From Chrysaora quinquecirrha (Eukaryota > Cnidaria > Scyphozoa > Semaeostomeae > Pelagiidae), in contig JACTAT010000322.1 of the NCBI GenBank assembly GCA_014526335.1, positions 108,076 through 172,075 on the forward strand: 64,000 bases of DNA, in the 5' to 3' direction. A program made the position numbers and the translations under genes. This document shows positions 59,613 to 64,000 of this stretch, piece after piece (within the stretch, counting starts at the first letter, position 1; each line of letters opens with the position of its first letter). The notes beneath the pieces were generated by a model that was not told the DNA's origin, did no database searches, and saw only the letters and a list, made by a program, of their open reading frames with translations.

Positions 59613-60008
59613 GTCTGTTCTTCTTCAAACAAATTTCAGAGTTAAAGAGTATTAACATTAAATGTGTTTGCTTTCACAATAATAACGGAATGACGCTTTC
59701 ATATTTTATCATCTCCTATGTTTTGGGATCAACATTATTGAGTTATTGATAGATATGTTGCCATTTTTATGAGCCCTTCGGTAAACTCTGCATCTGCATT
59801 GTAATCATCAAACATTTAATGTATACACGCATAAAGGCAAATGAGATTACAGCTTTGGGCTATATTACTTAGAGGGTTCCTGAAAACGTATTTAGAACGT
59901 ATGAGAACGTAGGTGGGTTTCATGCTTGTGTGCTTACTTTTGTAACTACAAGAATTAATGTAAGCAAAAAACAACATTTGTGGCTACTTTTCTATCATAA
60001 CTTCAACA
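59613..60008. other. Start of intron 9
   Basis: AT-rich intron DNA; no feature recognised. Confidence 0.4.
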
Positions 60009-60263
60009 CCCACAATTCCTGCCAAATGTCCTTCGAACGCCTCTTCCCTTTCTTGCTGGGAAATACAGAAAGTCAATTCCCACCCCCCAAAACAATATTG
60101 TTCGTTTTTTGTACAGTCTGAGCTTTCATAAGATGCATTGCGGGTTATCATGGGATATTCCAAACCACAGAAAATCAACATTGTTTGAGGGGGAGCGGGG
60201 GTTCTGCTAACATTTGAGTAAAAATATTGCGAGTGTTCCAAGATTCTTGGCAGGCATTGTCTG
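60009..60263. mobile_element. MITE copy 1
   Basis: The right end TTGGCAGGCATTGTCTG matches copy 2; the left end (CACAATTCCTGCCAAATGTC) is more diverged. Similarity with copy 2 continues about 90 bp beyond the right end (to GCACCCACGAGAGTT). Confidence 0.75.
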
Positions 60264-61446
60264 AAATATATATCTGAAACGGTAAGATAGAAAGCTGGGA
60301 ATAGCTCCCAACCTGGGTTAATCGATGGTGCTGATTTCATTTCGCACCCACGAGAGTTCAATATTTCGCACCCCAGGGACGTTATGATAGGGGGCAGCCC
60401 CTTTATTTGAAAATTGGGCGTATTGTTGCTATAATGATAATAATAAATGAAATTGCACATCCTTTTCTATTTTTGCAATAGTCATACTTCGAATTTTCAT
60501 ACAGTTGGAGTTCTCTGGCAACACGGGTTAACAATAACTCGATGATTTTCGAAAAATTTAGAGCAAGGATGCTAGACACCCTGATGGATTTGGTAGTTCT
60601 ATTTTTGATTATAGAATAGCTGCATTGCAAAATCGAATGCAACTTATTACAGAACATTAAGGTTGTCGCACAAAATACTTAGTATGAAGTTTTTTCTATG
60701 CAATAGGGATATTGCAGAAGACAAGAACGTTTTCTAGACAGCCCTTTGAGGGGGTCTAGAATGAACGTGATGCCACAGTTTGCAGGCCAGAATTTTGATA
60801 TATTACGGTCATTGTCGTGACCCAAAAGCAACAACTTTATAACAGCATCAGCAACTAGCAATATTGTACATATTGTAACTCAATTTCATTTCTAATTTAA
60901 CGTTGAGCTGTTTGGAAATAGAAATTTGAAATTCTACCGTTAACCCACCCCTGACATTAAATATTTCACACACATTCTCCATTTCATTACCGGGGATGTG
61001 GCTATCATCGATAAAGGGTCCCTTCCTCCAAATGAATGACTGTGTTGCTGCTTCTAATGGAAGGATATCAGTACTAATGAATAATTTAAGATATTCTGCG
61101 ATTTTTCCTATCAGTGGGTGAGATGTGTATAGCTTAGGGTGATTATTAGCAATAAATCTCACTGCATTGAACACGACTTAGTTCCTAACTCTGTATCACA
61201 GCTGCCTGCCTCTCCCACTATCCATATATGCTTATTTAATGTTACGAAGACTACAGTTTTCCTCACAGAACATGTTCAAAGTGTTGTAGCTATAAAGCGA
61301 TTGTCCATCAACACATCATATACTTATGTTGCAGAAACTATTGAACATACACTCTTAAAAATGTCGAACATGAGATATGCACCATCGAAAACCCCTGATT
61401 TCTAATCAGTATGAAATCCTTACTTCACTGATTTCGATATAAAAAT
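60264..61446. other. DNA between the two MITE copies
   Basis: A 108-codon minus-strand frame (61174-60848) has no recognised family; otherwise nothing seen. Confidence 0.4.
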
Positions 61447-61718
61447 CAGACAATGCCTGCCAGAAGTCCTTCGAACACCCCGTAATTTTTGTAGAAATAC
61501 AACTCCTCTTCCCTTTCTTGCAGGGAAATACAGAAAATCAACCTCCTCCCTCAAAACAATGTTGTTCTTTTTTGTACATTCATCATAAGATGCATTGTGG
61601 GTTATCGTGGGATATTCCAAACCACAAAAAATAGACATTGCAAGGGGAGGGGTTTTTTCTGCTACCATTAGATTAAAAATAGTGCGAGTGTGCCAAGACT
61701 TTAGGCAGGCATTGTCTG
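61447..61718. mobile_element. MITE copy 2
   Basis: CAGACAATGCCTGCCAGAAG at 61447 is inverted at 61695-61718 (AAGACTTTAGGCAGGCATTG and CTG). The element is 272 bp without coding content. Confidence 0.82.
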
Positions 61719-61793
61719 AAATTTATATCTGAACCGGTAAGATAAAAAGCCGCGAATAACTCCCAACTTAGGGTTATCGATGGTGCTGCGTTT

Positions 61794-62186
61794 TTGGCAC
61801 CCACGAGAATTGAGATTTGGGTTCCCAAAGAATTTTATCTTGGCTTTTCAGACTCTGGGTGGATGGAAACGTATCATTTCTTTGGCTGGGTCAGCAACCA
61901 TTTTGTGAAGCGAATTCCACCGATCCGTCCCGTTCTTCTCTTGATCGATGGTCATGCTTCCCATCTTGACTTCCATACTACGATGTTCTGCAAAGAAAAC
62001 CAGATTCTTCTGTATCGTCTGCCTCCGCATACCTCGCACGACATGCAACCCGCAGATCGTGGCTATTTCAATGTTTTTAAAGGAGAATGGAGAAAGGAAT
62101 GCTCCACTGTTGAAAACCCCGGCATTGTTAGCCTGCGTGCAGCCTCAACTCATCTAACCGAAAGAGTAGAGTCTGCGCAACAATGA
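61794..62186 (+). pseudogene. pogo/Tigger-type DDE transposase fragment
   Basis: The frame encodes the core of a DDE_1 transposase: DSGWMETYHFFGWVSNHF, then PVLLLIDGHASHLD with the second catalytic Asp, and LLYRLPPHTSHDMQPADRGYF with the usual LPPHTTHxxQPLD pattern and third acidic residue. The first catalytic Asp, the N-terminal helix-turn-helix and the far C-terminus are absent; a stop follows at 62184. The fragment begins where shared MITE-flank sequence ends, and the first residues of the open frame are probably not original. Confidence 0.82.
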
Positions 62187-62258
62187 ACGAAAGCTTGTAC
62201 TGGCCTCTTTTTCAAACGAACCCAGGCGGTAAATCTTTTGTATGTCTATTGTTTATTA

Positions 62259-62306
62259 ACCAATCAGCTCCGGTTGGCAGAAAACTGCCAACCAGAGCTG
62301 ATTGGT
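62259..62306. repeat. 22-bp inverted repeat with AAAA loop
   Basis: ACCAATCAGCTCCGGTTGGC and AG form the left arm; the right arm (62285-62306) is its complement with one mismatch. It makes a tight hairpin just after the pogo fragment. Confidence 0.85.
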
Positions 62307-64000
62307 CAAATTCTAATTTCATTGTTTTAATATAGTCGCGCCGCGTAGACATGGCTGGTTTGCGTCGCGCGATCACTTTCTTTGTCAAAACAAAATGGCG
62401 AATGCGTGCTTGGTTGCTGCACGAAAATGTTTGTTGGAGTAAGGGTGGTTTACCGGAGATCTACCTTGCGAAAAGTACTATTTTGATCAATTGAAGCCAT
62501 GCCAAGAATAGAAACAAGCACGACATGGATTTTCCAAAGCGTGTTGTTTATTTCTGGGCATCTAGACTAGATAGTAGCCTACTAGTTGGTTTATCAGAAG
62601 AGGGTGCACCCAGTGTCCCTGTGCACAACAAATAAGAAAAAAATACAGATAGCAAGATTTGTCTAGTAGATTACATGCATTTAACTTAATTAGTATAAAT
62701 AATTACAACACCTCCTCGAATAAATTTTCCATGTTATAAAGTAGCCCTAACAGCTGTGATGTTAGTTAGGTAGTTTATGAAGGATTTACTACCAGGAAAT
62801 GTTTGTGTCTACTAGTTTGTGCTGTTTTTATTTTCTTTCAATTTAAGTCTTTCTTCAGAAACTAGAATCATTTGCTCAACCATTTAAAAGCTTTGAAATC
62901 AATCTAGGGCAGCAAAATCCAAATATTTTTTCAACCTTCCCCAAAGCTGTCTTTTGGTCAATGTTTACAAACTGAAAACATGAAGTGTTGATACTAATAA
63001 TGTGACATCCATAATTATTTTTAGATTATTTTTCAGTGCTATTTAAGAGAAAAGAACACAAACTTAACCTTTTAAGATTTGGTGAACAGTTTGCAAGCCA
63101 TCCTTAACTATGTACCTTATTTATCCGTGCCTTGGTTTAGTTTTATGGTTTAATTCAATGTACATTCACTCAGTATTTGGTTATAAAATTACATCTCAAA
63201 ACTGAAACTGGTAGCAAATGACACAGCTTGCTTGTGGATTAAGATGAAGGCAGTACAGGTATTAACCAAAAAGCAGAAAAATGTCTGTCAAATCAAATCT
63301 ATGAGAAGACCCATAGCCTACAATATTGACAAATTTTTTGAAGTTAGTAACTACCAAAACACCAAAAAAAATCCTTGTAACACACAGCAAAAATTCATGG
63401 CAATTTCATCAAAAAATTATAAACCAAGGACAAAAATAACAGTTAATTGAAGAATAACTGTGACTGAGATGGATGCATACTTTGAAACAAATGAATACTG
63501 TAATTCCAGTACCAAGAAAAGTTCAAACTCTACATTTCAAGACTTTCCTTGATCAAGCAAGAATACTTACTGGGGATAATATACGTAGTTATGCAAAAAA
63601 AAGGCTATTTATAAACAACAAACCTATAAATAAAAACAGTACAGTGAAAAGCTTTGCATCTATCTATGCATCTAGGATATATCAATCAACCTATTTGTCT
63701 GTAGCACTTTTTCCTTAGAGAGATCAAAAGAAAAGAAAATACCCAAGTGAGCTAACAAAATAAAAATATATGAAGATACTCGTCCAAGTCAAGTGATAAA
63801 AAGTTACATACAACAAATACCAGACATCCGTGTTTAGGGTATCCTCGAGAAAAAGTTACACTAATTTAATTGCTCTTTAGTTTCGATTGAAAGTTTTGTT
63901 GAAGAATTGACAATAGAAGCAGCAGTGTTCAATGGTCAGCATATGAATGGTCAGCATCCACCAGTTAATCAGGCCTACGCAAGAGTTAGGCCCCGCCACA
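62307..64000. other. Terminal region without recognised features
   Basis: I saw no SH3 exon and no mobile element with confidence. Two short frames at 63232-63450 and 63473-63718 are Lys/Asn-rich and unassigned. Confidence 0.4.

Noticed and set aside
61139..63718. Open frames after exon 9 as candidates for the missing SH3 exon
   Set aside because: None shows ALYDY, a GD-hydrophobic stretch, a WW/WL pair or a PxNY motif of SH3 domains.

Overview
This is an AT-rich animal (metazoan) nuclear window, most likely from a cnidarian. It has GT-AG spliced exons scattered through very long introns, and the introns are full of transposon types common in cnidarian genomes: non-LTR retrotransposons of the CR1/L2 kind, Penelope-like fragments, Copia and BEL/Pao LTR elements, an XPG-domain DNA transposon, pogo, Tc1/mariner and many short inverted-repeat elements. 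No prokaryotic gene organisation is present. The organism call is inference.

Only one host gene is convincing. It is a plus-strand gene for the NADPH-oxidase activator p67phox (NCF2-like), and it runs through almost the whole window. I assembled nine exons from splice sites, phases and family alignment: 2330-2503, 12528-12610, 14690-14798, 19670-19804, 45242-45349, 47295-47351, 58539-58997, 59114-59247 and 59525-59612. Every junction keeps frame and gives 449 codons. The first 203 residues form the TPR domain with the same numbering as human p67phox: Ser37, Asp67, His69, Arg102, Asn104 and Asp108 of the Rac interface are all present, and the activation-domain valine falls at residue 204. The region that holds the first SH3 domain in human p67phox is instead a 153-residue proline-rich exon with three KPLPxxP motifs. 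A divergent PB1 domain follows. The expected C-terminal SH3 exon was not found and probably lies beyond position 64000.

Layout: 1-2330 is upstream DNA with the 3' end of a BEL/Pao element and a 58-bp perfect palindrome. Intron 1 (2504-12527) holds a LINE tail, a 0.5-kb AATAT array, a decayed full-length Copia element (4867-10025) with an aberrant 3' LTR, and a LINE. Introns 2 and 3 (12611-19669) hold minus-strand LINE remnants, two copies of a Penelope-like fragment and two minisatellites. Intron 4 (19805-45241) is a 25-kb transposon graveyard: a LINE tail, tRNA-like SINE heads, a 3.84-kb DNA transposon with about 490-bp terminal inverted repeats, a hexamer array, two tandem segmental duplications (27.2-31.1 kb and 36.7-42.2 kb), nested palindromic elements and more LINEs. 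Intron 5 is plain. Intron 6 (47352-58538) holds a 160-bp satellite and several terminal-inverted-repeat elements. The last 4.4 kb has a duplicated miniature element and a pogo-type transposase fragment.

The window reads as one large, intact-looking innate-immunity/redox gene expanded by repeated transposon insertion and local duplication. All transposon coding regions examined are broken by stops, frameshifts or deletions. Exon boundaries are read by eye; no transcript or database evidence was available.
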